Shown piece by piece: positions 48,091 to 60,970 of a stretch of DNA of 64,000 nucleotides. Both the position numbers and the translations under genes were made by a program. Below the pieces are notes generated by a model. It worked only from the letters and a program-made list of their open reading frames with translations. It made no database searches and was not told the origin of the DNA. How positions within the stretch are numbered: position 1 is the first letter of the stretch; every line of letters starts with the position of its first letter. The stretch lies in NCBI RefSeq assembly GCF_020921035.1, contig NC_063150.1, forward strand, positions 62,001 through 126,000, written 5' to 3'. This DNA is from Rhodamnia argentea (lineage: Eukaryota; Streptophyta; Magnoliopsida; Myrtales; Myrtaceae).

Positions 48091-50419
48091 AACTTATCGG
48101 ATTAATAAAAATAAAAAAATTAACAGGTGAAAAAAGAAGCTATCTTGATATTTTTAATGAGGGTGCTATCAGTCCCATCTTGAGAAGGCTTCTTTGAACT
48201 TGGAATAGTCTAAGGAGTCTACTATTTTTTCATAAAGGATGAAGAGAGAGTCATAGAGGCGGGTTGAATTTGGATAAACTTTGAATCCATTTAACGCCTA
48301 TATGTTCTTGGGCTTTATCATTCAAAATCCAGCTATAGCTCAGCTCATCATATATGGGTGAAGAAATGAGTTTGTGATCCATTTTGATGGGTTGAAAACG
48401 TTACGGAGTCCTTTTATGATTGGAGATTAGAAATATCTATCAAATTTTTTTTTAATCTATCAAATTGATTAGTTAAACTATGCAAACAATATATGATGCA
48501 TACAATACATATATTGAAATATTTTGAATATTTTGAAAGTTAGTAAGTAGAAGGAAATAAATGGAGTGATTTAATATTTAAAAGTCGCAATTTTCTAACA
48601 ACATTTAGTAATTCATTTTGTTATGTGATCAGCAAATTTCCAAAACGTATAGGTGAAATCCACACTGCATAGCCTTCGATATGGAAATGTTTCCACTATT
48701 TTTTGTTCCGTCGATACGAATGAATGTGATGGAGAAAGAAAAGAGAAACTGCATGGGAGAGGGAGAAACGCGTCCAATTTGAGGGTCTACTACATTGGTT
48801 TTGCCGTTTAGGTAATAATATAATGTGCAGACAGATAGAAAGATCCGTCAACTTTAGTGGGAGATTATTTGAAGGCCCAGAAGGTTTCGATTTTCAAGTG
48901 GAGACAAACCAGAACAGGACCAAAAAACATAAAGAAAGAAGAAAAGGACAGCATGGTCATCGGATGCTGCCGACCCTCGTGTCCTAAAACTAGTGTTAGT
49001 GTCGTAGACGCCTTCGAGGGGATGCTGGTTGATCTATTCCCAGAAACGAGTGGAGGAGAATGGGAGGTCATCCAGGGGCGGAGGGCTCGTCTCTGTTCGC
49101 GATAAATATGAGTTATTAGGGACTGCAAGCGCCGTGGAAGTTGGGGCATTCTCTCCGAAGTGTGGCACGTGTTCATTCAACTTCGGCCATTTGTGCCTTT
49201 CATTGACGATGGTGCCAGAATTGGATATTTCTATTTAGAGCGGCTCGAAGACGCACGTTTGGAATATGACGAGGGAGGAAGGTCATGTGTCGTAAGAGTC
49301 GTCGTCACTTGTTGGTTGACGTCTGCCTAATTCTTCAGTTTTGACTTGTGGGGAAGGCTACGCACCATTCTGTGACCTCAATTCGTTCAAAGAGTAGACT
49401 GCAATCACACAGCCACGTAGTCTAGAAACCGTCTTACATCTGCTTTTTCCTCTTTCGACAAATCCAAATTATTCTCATATTCAAACCCCCCACAGTTAAG
49501 GCCCCTAGAACCACCGTCCGTTTGTAATTCTTGACCTGACCACCATCGACTCATCAAGAGTCACTTTGGCACGGTAGAGCGATCGTATCTAGCTTTGTGC
49601 CTATGGTTTCCGAATTCATTTGGCATCATAGTTTGCTTCTCTTAACATAAATACATGTTGGATGCATCACTAACACTTCATGCGCATGGTAAACAACGTT
49701 ATTGCACTTGAATCTGTGGGACGGGGTGGGTTTTAAGACTCCGACATGCTCTAGATAAAGCAACCCCTAAGCATAAGTTGAGATTTTTAAGTTCAAAGTG
49801 GTGCTAAGTTAGCAAGTGCTTGATTGAAAAGACTAATAATCAACTCCCTTCGAGTCTTGACTTATCTGGGTCATGCACAAGATTTCAAATTGGCATCTTT
49901 CTCCCTGTCCGGACCAAACTGAAGACATGCTGCGATCTGATCTGATCTGATCTGATCTGATCGGACCGACGACCCTCTGGTCTCGTGTAACACGATAAAA
50001 AGAAAAAAAGGTGCTCATCAAAGTGAGAGTCGAAACGGCTGACTCCTACTTTGTACCCACTCAACCAAAAGGCAGCCATTTGTTTTTGACCAAGTCAAAG
50101 CTACGACTTGGGGCCCACACAAAGCAGACTGCGACCCCCGCGATTCAAAAGGGTGGACAAAGCTTACCTGTGAGCGACAGCAAATAGTAATGGTATCATT
50201 AGAACGAGCAAATCCCTCGCACGATGGGCAGTGGCATTAGTATGATCAGTGACCCGTGCAGGAATGGATCATGTTAGAACCCGTCGGATTAACTAGGACA
50301 AGGACGAAGAATGGATTTTAACTCAGTTCGTCATGACTAACTTGACATTAAGAGGATCGATTTGTTCTCCATCCATTGTACATCCGTTAGTCATGAGTAA
50401 AAATCAAAACAATGAGGCT
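48091..50419. other. Gene-poor spacer
   Basis: No family recognised. Overlapping frames at 48857-49105 (+) and 48865-49176 (-) lack conserved motifs. A (CTGAT)n pentanucleotide repeat (about five units) lies at about 49935-49960. Confidence 0.4.
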
Positions 50420-50586
50420 TTGTTCGTTTCGCGATATATGATGTGTTTTCAGGAAAATAATAATATTTTTCGGTGTTAAAATGAAACTTGAAAATGACCT
50501 GAAAAATATTTTCCTTTGTTCGAAATGGAAAATAGGACTTGTTTTCCTCCACGGACTCCTTTCAATAATTTTTTTTTATTTTGTTC

Positions 50587-50617
<31 letters not shown>

Positions 50618-51003
50618 CATATTTTGTATTTTTTCCCTTTTTTTGGCTAGTCACCGGGGCCGGCGACCAGCCATAGGAGAGCTTGAGCCTCACCACAGGT
50701 CGGTGAAGCCTCGCCTCACCTCACCTCGCCTCGTCAAATCTGGCAAGGTTGGGCCTTGCTCGAGGCCGGTGAGGTTGAGCTTGCCAACCTTGGCCATGGT
50801 CGGCGACCGGCTTAAGAAGAAGGGAGAAGAAAAAAGGAAAAAAAAGAGAAAAAATTAAAAAAAAATGGTGGAGGAAGGAAAGATGATGGAAAATGTTTTC
50901 GTCTTCTTTTTCTCAAAAAGAAGTGGAAAATATGTACGTTCGATCAGAAAATTGGAAAAATAATTTTCTGAAAATTGGTTTTCGCGAAAGGAACGGAACC
51001 CTA
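50420..51003. repeat. Foldback element, GTTTTC-arm family
   Basis: The left arm (GTTCGTTTCGCGATATATG, 50424-50442, then 'caggaaaataataatatttttcgg') and the right arm ('ggaaaaataattttctgaaaattggttttcgcgaaaggaac', about 50953-50994) are inverted. T-rich (50565-50640), GC-rich (50655-50815, CTCGCCTCG words) and A-rich (50815-50865) blocks follow the same order as the other elements. The arms themselves differ and resemble those of the 55.0-55.6 kb element. Confidence 0.7.
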
Positions 51004-51355
51004 AGCACGAGGGTACATATGGTGTGATATGTATCATCTTCTATTCAAACTACTCAAATAGCGTTAAAGTTTCTCAAGTAAGCGGAATTCTGTTCAGATG
51101 TGAATTTAACCTACAAAGAGTCAAAGCAGGATAAAATAAAGTCAGAAGGGGGTGAAGCATACAGAGGATGAGGGAATGAATCAAGAAGAGAAAGCTTCTC
51201 CCTCCACTTCAATCACGTCACAAAAAAGGAAAAGGAGCGGTGGTGGAGTCAAAAAGTCAAATCATGGGGGACAGCACAAATAAGTGGAACCGCGTTGGTG
51301 TTGCACACCCACTTTTCGAGCCTTTGATTAGTAACGAGGTTAATCAACTCGAAGC

Positions 51356-53073
51356 CTATAAGCTAGCTGGGCATAAAGTTGATCCATCACAGACAAATCT
51401 CAGCCCACCAGGAGTCCGCAGCTGGTGCCCCGCTATGCTCTTGCGAGAAGAAGTGGCCGCCTTGTTCATGTAGGTGAGATTGATGTCTTGCAGCCTGATC
51501 CCCCGGCACAGAGTACTCGCGCTGCAGTCGAACGTCGCCGCGTTCTGGGTCGCCGATGCCCCCGTTATGTTCCTGTACATCACCTCACTCCAGAACTCTG
51601 CAATCGATCAGTGAACTAGCTCACTAAATTTGGTTCGTTGTGGTGGACTCCGAAGTTGAATGAATTGTGGGTTATACCTGGCGAGGACAGCCTTGGTTGT
51701 TGGGGCAATAGTTGTGGTCGATGACGATTGGGTTCTTCACGTTCTTCATGAGGATGTTTTGGAAGAGGACGTTCCTGACGAAGGAAGTGCTGGGCCTGGC
51801 CCATGACTTTATCCGGACCCCATTGTCGGATCCAGTGAAGACCGCATTCGTCAGGGTCGCGTTTTGGACTCCATCTTCAGTCGCATCCCTCCCCTCGGCT
51901 CCCAATGCTGCGCCACAACAATTTCATTTTGGAATTGGATCGAGCCATGCCCGAATAGTGCTATCCTTAAGGACTCAAGAATTGAGGCCTTTTCAAATAT
52001 TAAGAGATGAGGTGAATAGATGGCGCACTGGTGAAGGGTGGTTAGTACCTAATGCCGTGGCCCGGGCTGCATTTGATGTTGGACATGTACAGATTGGTGG
52101 TGCCGGGTCCTATCGATATGCAGTCGTCTCCGCTCTGGAGGGTGCTCCCAGTGATGGTACCGTCCATGTTGGGACCCTGGTCTGGAGCGATCGCCTTCAC
52201 GTTACGCGCCACGGCATTGCCTGGCTGTTGATCGACGTTAAAGCCTCTCAGCACGATGTCGTTGGCCCAGTTGAATGTTATCGACTGGATCAGTTTTTCA
52301 TGCAATATCATTAGAAAGCATCCCCACAAGTAGGCTCACCACACATGCTGCGGAGAGAAGAAAGCACCCATCCCTTGTTAAAGATTTTGTCAAGTCATAA
52401 AACTATGAAACTTCTTTATGGTAGCCAGAACCCGAGTTTCATAAAACCACAATATCGTCATTTGATGTCACGGCAATGCCGAAAGCGGCAATATTGCACG
52501 GAGTGTAGTCAACAGAAAACTCTCATCATCATTTTTTGCTAACTAAATTATCAACTTAGCATATGCTATAGCTCAACTTGGATTAAACAATACATAGATA
52601 TTAGGCCAAAGAATCTCAATTCTTAATCCATACACAATATTCGAACGCACCCTAGCGCCGGGAGGGCAACTCTGGTCGGAATTCTTGCAAGCCCAATAAC
52701 CAGCACCCTTGGCATCCGGCGTCCCGCCTATCACCGTCAACTTGTTCACCTGTATGAACAATATCCAGTACCCAGAATTCCCCAACGTCCTGTAGTCTGA
52801 TGGTGCTACCAATGTCCCATCTATCATCACCGTCACCCGGCTCTTGCACGGACCCGGGAACTCCACCTCCTTTAGTACAAACTGCCTTCTCGGCACGTAA
52901 ACCGTCACTGCCTGAGCCGACCTGCACGTTGCCTTCCACGCCCTCAGGAACGCCTGCGTCGGGGCTGTGGCCCCGTCAGGCTTCGCCCCGTAGCTCACCA
53001 CATTGTGGTCCGCTTCGGTTGGGCTAATCAAGATCAAGCATGTGAGCACAAGGAAGATGACTTGCTTAGCCAT
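51356..53073 (-). pseudogene. Decayed polygalacturonase (pectinase) gene, about 4 exons
   Basis: Glycoside hydrolase family 28, an extracellular pectin-degrading type close to exopolygalacturonases. Exon 1 (53073-52651) is intact: signal peptide (KQVIFLVLTCLILISPTEA), VSYGAKPDG, DGTLVAPSDY. Exon 2 (52284-52049) keeps the catalytic GDDCISIGPG and GHG but has lost blocks: an extra T shifts the frame after LRG, a deletion restores it, and IHVQG-type residues after NMDG are missing. NTDG is NMDG. Exon 3 (51907-51678) is out of frame at its start (after SIGS), though GVRIKSWARP and the NYCPNNQGCP box remain. Exon 4 (from 51597) is again broken after SSGVR, and a further shift changes the C-terminus near 51434. 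At least four lesions argue for a pseudogene. A TATATA at 53153-53158 on the minus strand, 80 bp upstream, is still recognisable. Sequencing error is unlikely to explain all lesions. Confidence 0.85.
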
Positions 53074-53152
53074 TTTCTTTTAGTTTTTCGAAAATGTAAG
53101 TTTGTCTTAAATTCGAGATCAATCGATCGATCAAGAGATAGTTGGTGCCATG

Positions 53153-53160
53153 ATATATAG
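53153..53160 (-). promoter_or_regulatory. TATA-like box of the decayed polygalacturonase gene
   Basis: The minus strand reads CTATATATCA about 80 bases before the ATG at 53073, a normal plant TATA-to-start distance. Confidence 0.5.
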
Positions 53161-55019
53161 TGTGGTTTGGTTACTCGATCTTACTTGCTCATGCACTCAG
53201 TAATATAAAATATGCGGGTCTAAATGAATGATAAGGGAGTTAATTTAAGCTTGCACCGTTATCACGTACTAGTGCTTATACGGGTGATATGTACGGTGTG
53301 CATGTGAAGTGACAAGTGGTCATCTTCTTGGCCCAAATAAACAAAACGAGAATATCATTATGATTTATGAATGTTGTGGAGGTCAGAACTATAATGCACG
53401 CGACGATGAGCTGTCACATTATTATTATTATTATTAATATTATTAGTAGACTATTAGTTATTCATTAATTCAATTCGTCAACTCGAACGCAGCCAAGCAG
53501 AGGTCAGCCCACGAATTTAAAGCCGTTCCTTTTGTTTTTCATATTTCTGAAAGAATAATGAAACCTATAGAGAGAAAATGAACGAAAAACAATTCCATGC
53601 AATCAAACTGCTCGCACGTAGCAGAATCTGAATGAACATTGACCGGAAAAGATAGAAGCTATCATCTCTCTTCCTATTACACAGAACTTTAATTAGTGCT
53701 ACTGTTAACTTTTGGTATCGATTATATCATTTCCAATATCAATCGAATGTCATTTAAGGAGTTTTATCTTTCTAAAACGATAAACATATTCGACTCCCAA
53801 TAGGTTAGTTGCGGCGTGTTGTAACAGTATGCCTGTTTGGACATAAAATCTTCGAAAACCTCGGTCTCTTGAGTATGGATGGAGTTGCTTCCTAGAAATT
53901 ACGGTCAGGTGGTGTCGTAGTTAAGGGATGCTATAATTGCAAATTACCTACGAATCATTGGTTCACAAAGCCTAAACACATCTCATCATTGCTATATATA
54001 AGTTCATAACGGACTAAGTGTACGGAACAATTGATTTTTGGTACGTTACTACAATCCCAAGTGAAACAGCATCATATTATCAGTGTGCTGAGGCCTAGGA
54101 TGAGACGTGCAAAAATGCAAAATGCATGTGGTTGGGAACTTGGAACTAAAAGTCTTTGATATCTTTTGCTTTGAGAGCGAGCCACGTGCGACGTGGTGAT
54201 GGCCCTGAGTACAAACAGCCGCTTGCTTTCTTTGGCGTTTCTTCCGCCTCATTGAACGTGCTTATTTGCTTTGAATCCCATCCAGCGAGAAACCCTAATG
54301 ACTAAACTAAGCTATGTCGCCATGGAATCAACAAGTGACTTCCCTGTTGTAAGGTAAAAGGCATTCGAACAATGATGCCACCAATCGTCTTCTCTCAAAA
54401 CTTAAGCATGCCATGTGGTGATATGCCAATGACATAGGTAACATGATATTTTAAATTATTACGATACAGACCAACAATGTGTCTAGAACATGCATCTTGT
54501 GCAATTTTAGCCATTCATGAATTCGTTTCATCTTGGCAAAATGAATAGTCCCGTGTGGATTGATTATCGGTCAAGAAAACTAGGGGTTGCTGCTACAAGG
54601 TATCCCTTTCCATATTTGTTTGGGGGTTAGACGTTGGGATGCACGTTGAGTGAGAAAAAAAAGTAACAAAGAGCAGATGATATTGATTTACAACAACGGA
54701 AAGCAAACGATTCATGGAACCTCACCTGACCGGACCCCACTTTGATTCGCAACCTTGCAATTGCTAATGATTAGGATGGGACGACTTGACCCTCCACCCA
54801 ATTGATCCATCCGCATTTAGCAACTTCAGTTGCATCTTTCTAAATGAATGGAGACCACCCCCCAACCGTTTGGAGTCTCAATTCATGTGAGGAGATTGTC
54901 CTTTTGACTTTGATCAAACCCGATCCCTCGGTTTTGAGTCCCTAACTGTCGGAAAAAAATGTTTCTTTCTGATGTCTCAGTAGGCTAGCCCTGCAACTCT
55001 GTTAGAAAATAACGGTGTG
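53161..55019. other. Gene-poor spacer
   Basis: AT-rich, with an ATT run (about 53419-53441). No gene or family recognised. The minus-strand frame at 54049-54252 has no conserved feature. Confidence 0.4.
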
Positions 55020-55625
55020 TGACTGTGTTTATTTGAGCGAGAGTGCCTTTCGGGAATTAGTTTTTTCGGATGATTTGTCGAAAATGACTTAGCCAATGAA
55101 AAACACTTTTTTGTCAACAAAAAATTCATGCATAAAATTAGGAAAGTAAATTCCTAAATCTAACAAGGGTAAAAACATCTTCCGGAATTATTCCTCTCAA
55201 ATTTTTAAATTTTAAATTTTATTTTTGTTCTTTATTCTTTTTTTTAATCTTTGCTTTCTTTTTCTTTTTCCTTCTCCCTTCGCCATCACCAGCCACGGAC
55301 TCGGGCTAACGAGCTCGATGCTCGCCGGTGATTGGTTAGCTCGAGGCTTGAGCTCACCCGTGATTGCCGCTTGTCGATCGCAATGGAGGAAGAAAGAAAA
55401 AGAAAAAAAAGGAAAATAAAAAAATTATTTAGAGATGTGAACTTTTATTTTTGCATGCGATAAAGTCATGAAAAAGAAATTAATTTTCAAATGAGATCCA
55501 AGCACCAGAAAATATTTTCAGTCCCATATCACTAAACAAAGAAAAACTAACCATTTTCCTAAAAAAAATTTCCCGAAATTTTTTTTCTTTCAATATGAAG
55601 TTTTCTCCCAAACAAAGGCATACTA
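55020..55625. repeat. Foldback element, GTTTTC-arm family
   Basis: The left part ('tttatttgagcgagagtgcctttcgggaattagttttttcgg') and the right part ('cctaaaaaaaatttcccgaaat', 'cccaaacaaaggcata') are loosely complementary. Between them lie a T-rich tract (55205-55275), a GC-rich core (55280-55385) and an A-rich tract (55388-55425). More diverged than the 50.4 kb copy. Confidence 0.55.
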
Positions 55626-56867
55626 AATCAAGTTGCATTCCAGCATAAAGAGAGAAAAGAATCGTCTACAAGTTTTAATGAATGCATATGATTTAATTGT
55701 AACTTAAGATTTATCTATATAGAATAGTCCGTGTATTTTAGCCGGTCAACTTTAATTTTATTCGATCAATCTAATAATTCAGTTTCGTATTTGATTTTCA
55801 TGCCAGCATTGCACATTTTCAAAACATCCATTATTGTTGTGCAAATTCAAACGAGATCGAGTGCTCCCTAAGACATTGTTACATGGAATATTACTCTTGC
55901 CTTGATCAGATGAAATAACTAACTGTTGATAAGAAGAAGCATTGAAAAAAAAGGTAAGCAATAACCTTCAATCAAGAGTGTGATCCGAAAGAGATAATTG
56001 GATCAATTTGAGGTGGCAAGTAGAATGCATGAATTGAATGCGTAGAGCAAGTCTCTAGACCTTTACATGATGGGACAAAGTGGGCCAGCTGCTTTTGTTC
56101 TGTTTTAGGCTGCTCAGTAAGCCCACTACTCTGTCCTTTGGCCCATTTCTCAAATGGGTGCTGGGAAAGTTAATTAAACGTCACCATTAGCCCACAGGAG
56201 GTATCGAAAATTTTGTGGCACCTCTTGCTAGCGATAAAACTTGTGTGGTACTTAGTTACCCCGACATGCAATAACGGTAGGGATAATATCGCGACAACTG
56301 ATCTTGCTGTGGGTTGTAGTTGGAAGGTTAAGAATCCGTCCCACTTGACACGTGTCGCATTCTTAATAGCACGGAAGCAAAATGACATGGCGAGCCGAGA
56401 ATGAACAGGGGGCTCTTAGCAGCTATACTTTATACTGACTTGGGGGTGGGCACATTTAGCTAATTAAAGGTTCTATTGATTAGGTTACTTAGATTTAAGC
56501 TTAAATTTCCATTGCATGGTGGGAGTGAAAGGACGAGGATCCCATGTTTTTGCGAGTAAAGGAAACGGCCACAGTGGGATTGTTGACTCCTAAGTGTCTT
56601 GCTTGTCTCCTTAGAATAAGCAATTGATCCCTTGAGATTGTGGTGTTTCCGTCCAATTTCTTGAACCCTACGTCATTTCTTTCGGCATGGATATAAACCC
56701 CCGTGACTAATGAAATTGCTTAGCTTGTTATATAGATAACGATTGTGATATATGTCGCACATGTGCATTTAATTGATAGCTCGTTGCACGTGAATCAAAT
56801 CCTGAAAATGAGTATTTTGAGCAACCACACAAAATAATGGTCATATCTTCATTATGAATAATAGGGA
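55626..56867. other. Gene-poor spacer
   Basis: No gene recognised. Overlapping opposite frames at 56170-56404 show no known motif. Confidence 0.35.
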
Positions 56868-57575
56868 AAATTATCCAAAAAATTCCAAACTTATTGTAAT
56901 TGCGCCAATTAAGTGAGTCATAAACCTTTTGCATTTATGTCAATTTAGTCCATCCGGCTAATTTTAGCCATAATTCAGCGATGTACCGCAGCCGGTGCTA
57001 ACGTGGTATAGCCAGTTTTGACGTGGGTAATTTTTAATAATATTTTTTAAAATATTTATTTATTAATCTATTTATCTATTTTTTCCTTCTACCTCCAGCC
57101 GGTAACCTAGTTTGGCTATCGGCCATAGGTGAGGGCAAATCTTCCTTGCCCCTGGTGAGGTGTGACCTTTCTGTTGCTAGGTGAGGTTGGCCTCGCCCTT
57201 GCCATTGGCCGGTGTGGGCCGGCTTCGCTAGAGGCAAGTGAGGTTAACCTCGTCGGCCCTCACCTTTGGCCTATCGCTGAGCTGGAGGTGGAAGGAAGAA
57301 GGAAAAAAAAAAAAAAAGAGAGAGAGAAAGAAAAGAAAAGCAAGGAAAAAGAAAAAGAAAATAAGAAATTCGAAAAACTGTTAAAATATTATTAAAAATC
57401 GTCCATGTTAGTGCCGGCCGCGCCACTCTAGCGATTTTTGGTCAAAATTGGTTGGATGGACTAAATTAACTCAAATGCAAAAGATTTAGGACTCAATTGA
57501 CCAAAAAAAAAAAACTTGTAACTTAATTAACACAATTGTAGTAGATTTATGACTTTTTTGGTAATTTTTTCAGAA
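56868..57575. repeat. Foldback element with GC-rich core
   Basis: The left end (GGGAAAATTATCCAAAAAATTCC, 56872-56894) and the right end ('gatttatgacttttttggtaatttttt', about 57544-57570) are inverted. Inner arm words 'tccatccggctaattttagcc' and 'ggtcaaaattggttggatgga' pair. The GC-rich core is at 57095-57300 (GGCCTCGCCC, GTGAGGTT words), followed by an A/GA-rich tract (57302-57370). Confidence 0.78.
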
Positions 57576-60500
57576 TAATTTTTTTTTTATGTAGATGTAA
57601 ATATTATAGAGAAGATGAAGTACAGTAGCTTAAGGGCATCCCCCAGCATTATAAGTAGAGCTAACAATTCAAAAAGATGGAGGTAGGAAGTCTCCACATA
57701 GTAGCCAAAACTACACTTGTGCAATCCGTGATTTGTTGTAGAACCAGGCCATAAGAAATGTTGAAAAAGAAGGCAGATTGTCATAGAACCAGCAAACTAT
57801 TTTTCCAGAATAATAATACAAGGCATTGTCCATCCGATGTGAGATTAGGGATGTGACAAACTCCCCCGCCCAAGGAGATCGGCAAGAGTATTTTGAAAAA
57901 AGAAGGTAGTAATGTGATTATTATTGTCAATTGACAGACGTAACATGGTGTCTAATTGTATTAGTGAGGATGCAGATCGATAGTGACGAATCTCGAATTA
58001 AATTGGAGTGTAAAACGAACTTGCGCAGTATAACACGAGTCATTCACAAGCACAACAGTTTCATTCACGAGCACAATAGAAGTTATATTCACAAGAACAA
58101 TAGTTTTTTTTTTTTCCTCCTTAAAATCAGACACACAATATCGCTACTATAAAATAACTCCCCCTGCCCATAACATTGAAATTGTGCGTGTTTTATGTCA
58201 ACAAGATAATAGTTAATATGTCTAGATACATATATACAGACGAAATTATGATAGAGGATTATATTTAAGAATATATGAGCTACAGACACTAGAGGCAATT
58301 CTTATTTAGGTTTCCACACTCTGTCAAGTTAATTTCACAATTGAATAGGCCCCTTAGAGCATGCCTCCTCTAACCGGTCGGAATGATCAATTAGAGCGGA
58401 ACCCGTTGATTATCTAGTAAATGATGTGGCCAATTCGAATGTCTTATCTTATTAAATAATACGTTTGGCTCACTCTAGCTAGTGAGTGATCAGCCGTTCC
58501 GTGATATGTTTGGGATAAAATCTAATTGATGAAAAGTCTCCAATCACAAAAATTATATGATTCCTTGGAATACTACATAAAATTCCATGGAGTTGGGTTA
58601 GCGAGTGATAAATGGACGTACTTGCATTAGATGCGCATCGTAGAATTTTAGTGTGTTCATAGGCATCGGGATTTTAAAATCGAAACTAGTTTTTGAAAAG
58701 TTCAAACGAAAAAAAGCAAATAAAAGTACATTTCAAAGAGATTACTACCGAAAGAAAAGGCTCATAGCACAAAAAAAGAAAAAAAAATAGCAAATAAAAG
58801 GAAAGTATAAAACCAAGAAAAGAAAATTACGATTTTGCGTTAGGGGTTTTTGATTTAGTGGGTAAGTGTCACTTGGTGTCATATTTACACACAAAGAAAA
58901 CCTACCGATGAGGTGATGGGAGGAGGAAAGTTTGCTTCAACCCATCCTATTTTAAAAATAAGTTGCTAATTTGACAGTATGACAATCTTGTCATTATTTC
59001 TGACCTTTCGATGTTTCAATTAATGAGTGTTTTATACAAAATACGCAGTGATAGTGCATGGATTTATGGTAAAAAAATAACCAATAAAATTGTCGGACTA
59101 TCGGGAAATCATTTTCCTTTTAAAAATAGAGGATATAAAGTGATAAATATGGAGAGAAATGTGAGGATAGTTATTGGGATTTTGCTCTTGAAATTAAAAT
59201 ATTCTCTTCTTAGTAATCTAGGTGCATGAGTCTAATAAGCCAGCTACTCTAAAGAAAACGAGCACAACAACTTGTTGCCATGGTCGATATGTTCTTGATG
59301 GGAGCTCCCTTATTATTGGGTCGATCTCAAGGTGGGTCCAAATCAATGATTTTAATTGGCTAAGGGAGGTCGTAAAATGTAATAGTACTTCCATTAAGCG
59401 TATGTTACGTTATCCTTATAGTAAAACTTGGGTGATATGGATCATAAGGAGTGTCTTAGGCTATTGGGTCAAATATGAAAACGGCCCTTACCTAATTATA
59501 AAGACCTATTGTATGCAAAAGTATGTTGATTTATTTTCAGCTACAAACCAAGAAATGTGATTTACATGACTGAAGATCCATTCCATTTGTTGGCAGAGAA
59601 TCTTCAAATGGAACATTCACGTGCCTAACCTACATCCTAATAGCCTAGCCGAAATCAAATGGTCAAAACTCACATCACATTATATTATATTCATCACATG
59701 CCACTCTCTCTCTCACTCTCTCTCTCTAGCAACAGGATCTGCCCGAAACAAGGAATTCCTGAAACATGGCATCGTGCATTCATGTTCCAAGCTTCATAAA
59801 ACCCGTAAAACTAAAACTCTCTTCCTCTTCTTCGGACTCGGGCGACATTGTTAGTTGTTGTCCAAAGATGCACAGGTTTTCCGTTAATAAATTGGACTTC
59901 ATTACAACAATTTAAATCGCATAAGCAAGTAGGTGCTGCCGATGCCGCAACTATTTAGTATGCACAGTATGATGGTCCCGCATAATCCGTTAGGTGGCGA
60001 TCGAACAACTTCAAAAAACAACGCCCAAAATCATTGTCGAATCTAACTTCTCCAACAGTTTAATGGACCCACTGTATTCATCGATTTGTCTACGATCTTA
60101 CCATGTGAGCTCAGCAAGAATGTTGGGGGAGGATCTAAATTTTATTGCATTTGCCAAATTATAGAGCTCATCATCCCCTCTGACCTTTTCTTTCAATGAT
60201 TACGAGACGAATCATTGAAATCCCAAACAAGACTTGCAAAGAGGAATGGCTCCTCTCATCCATAGACTGCCCTGCCCTTGTCTTAGGGTTGTGGTAGCGT
60301 GCTACAAATAGATTAATGATTAGGATTATAGAGAATGAGGAAATATTGAAAGGGTCATCACGATAAAGAGACGGGTTTATCACATGGGGTTGATGCCGAT
60401 TGCAGCATAATCCAATGGCTCCAATGCGTGTTCTTGCACGTGACTCGACCCTAATTTCTTCTGTTTGATTCAAGTGTTGTGTAAAGATCAAGAATCAACC

Positions 60501-60624
60501 GGTGAGGAAGCCGCGATATTGCCACTCTCTTGCATTTCGACCATTTTCAAAAGAAGACTAATGATCACATCTCCGAGATCTCTTTTGAACAACAGCAAGT
60601 TAATCAAGTACATGAACTTGGGGA
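57576..60624. other. Gene-poor spacer
   Basis: No family recognised. Frames at 59011-59229, 59222-59560 (+) and 60171-60491 (-) are of modest length and lack motifs I know. A CT run lies at about 59705-59729. Confidence 0.35.
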
Positions 60625-60970
60625 AAATTATGAAAAAAAAAGCCATAAACTTGTTGCACTTGTGTCAAATCAGTCATTGACCTTTTAGTTTGGTCAATTG
60701 AGTCTTAAATTTTTTGATAGTTTTCCATTATAGTCCATCCGGTGAGTTTTGGATGGAAATTTGCTAATGTGGACTTTGACTGCCCCACGTGGCTCGGCCG
60801 ACATTGGCAATTTTCTTTTCTTTTCTTTCCTTCTTCCTCCGCCGGTCGTTGAGCCTTGGCGACGACCGGTGAGGGCCTCCCTTGCCGAATTTGGGGAAGC
60901 AGCCCTCGCTCGAGGTTGGTGGGGTCGCACCTCGCCAAATCCAGACTAGGTTGAGCCTCGCCGAACCAAA
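60625..60970. repeat. Truncated foldback element (left arm and core only)
   Basis: The left end GGGGAAAATTATGAAAAAAAA (60618-60638), arm words ('tcaattgagtct', 'tagtccatccggtgagttttgg', 'cccacgtggctcggccga'), a short T/C tract (60810-60835) and the GC-rich core (60835-60965) are present. The A-rich tract and right arm are absent. Confidence 0.65.

Noticed and set aside
48857..49176. 82-codon plus and 103-codon minus frames
   Set aside because: Mutually overlapping, no recognised motif, no promoter or splice support.
49935..49960. CTGAT repeats as a CRISPR-like or regulatory array
   Set aside because: Contiguous pentanucleotide microsatellite without spacers, in a plant genome.
59011..59560. 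Two consecutive plus-strand frames (72 and 112 codons)
   Set aside because: Composition typical of AT-rich noncoding DNA and no family resemblance; no retroelement motif found.
60171..60491. 106-codon minus-strand frame, considered as an organelle-derived or retroelement fragment
   Set aside because: No recognisable organelle gene or reverse-transcriptase/integrase motif.
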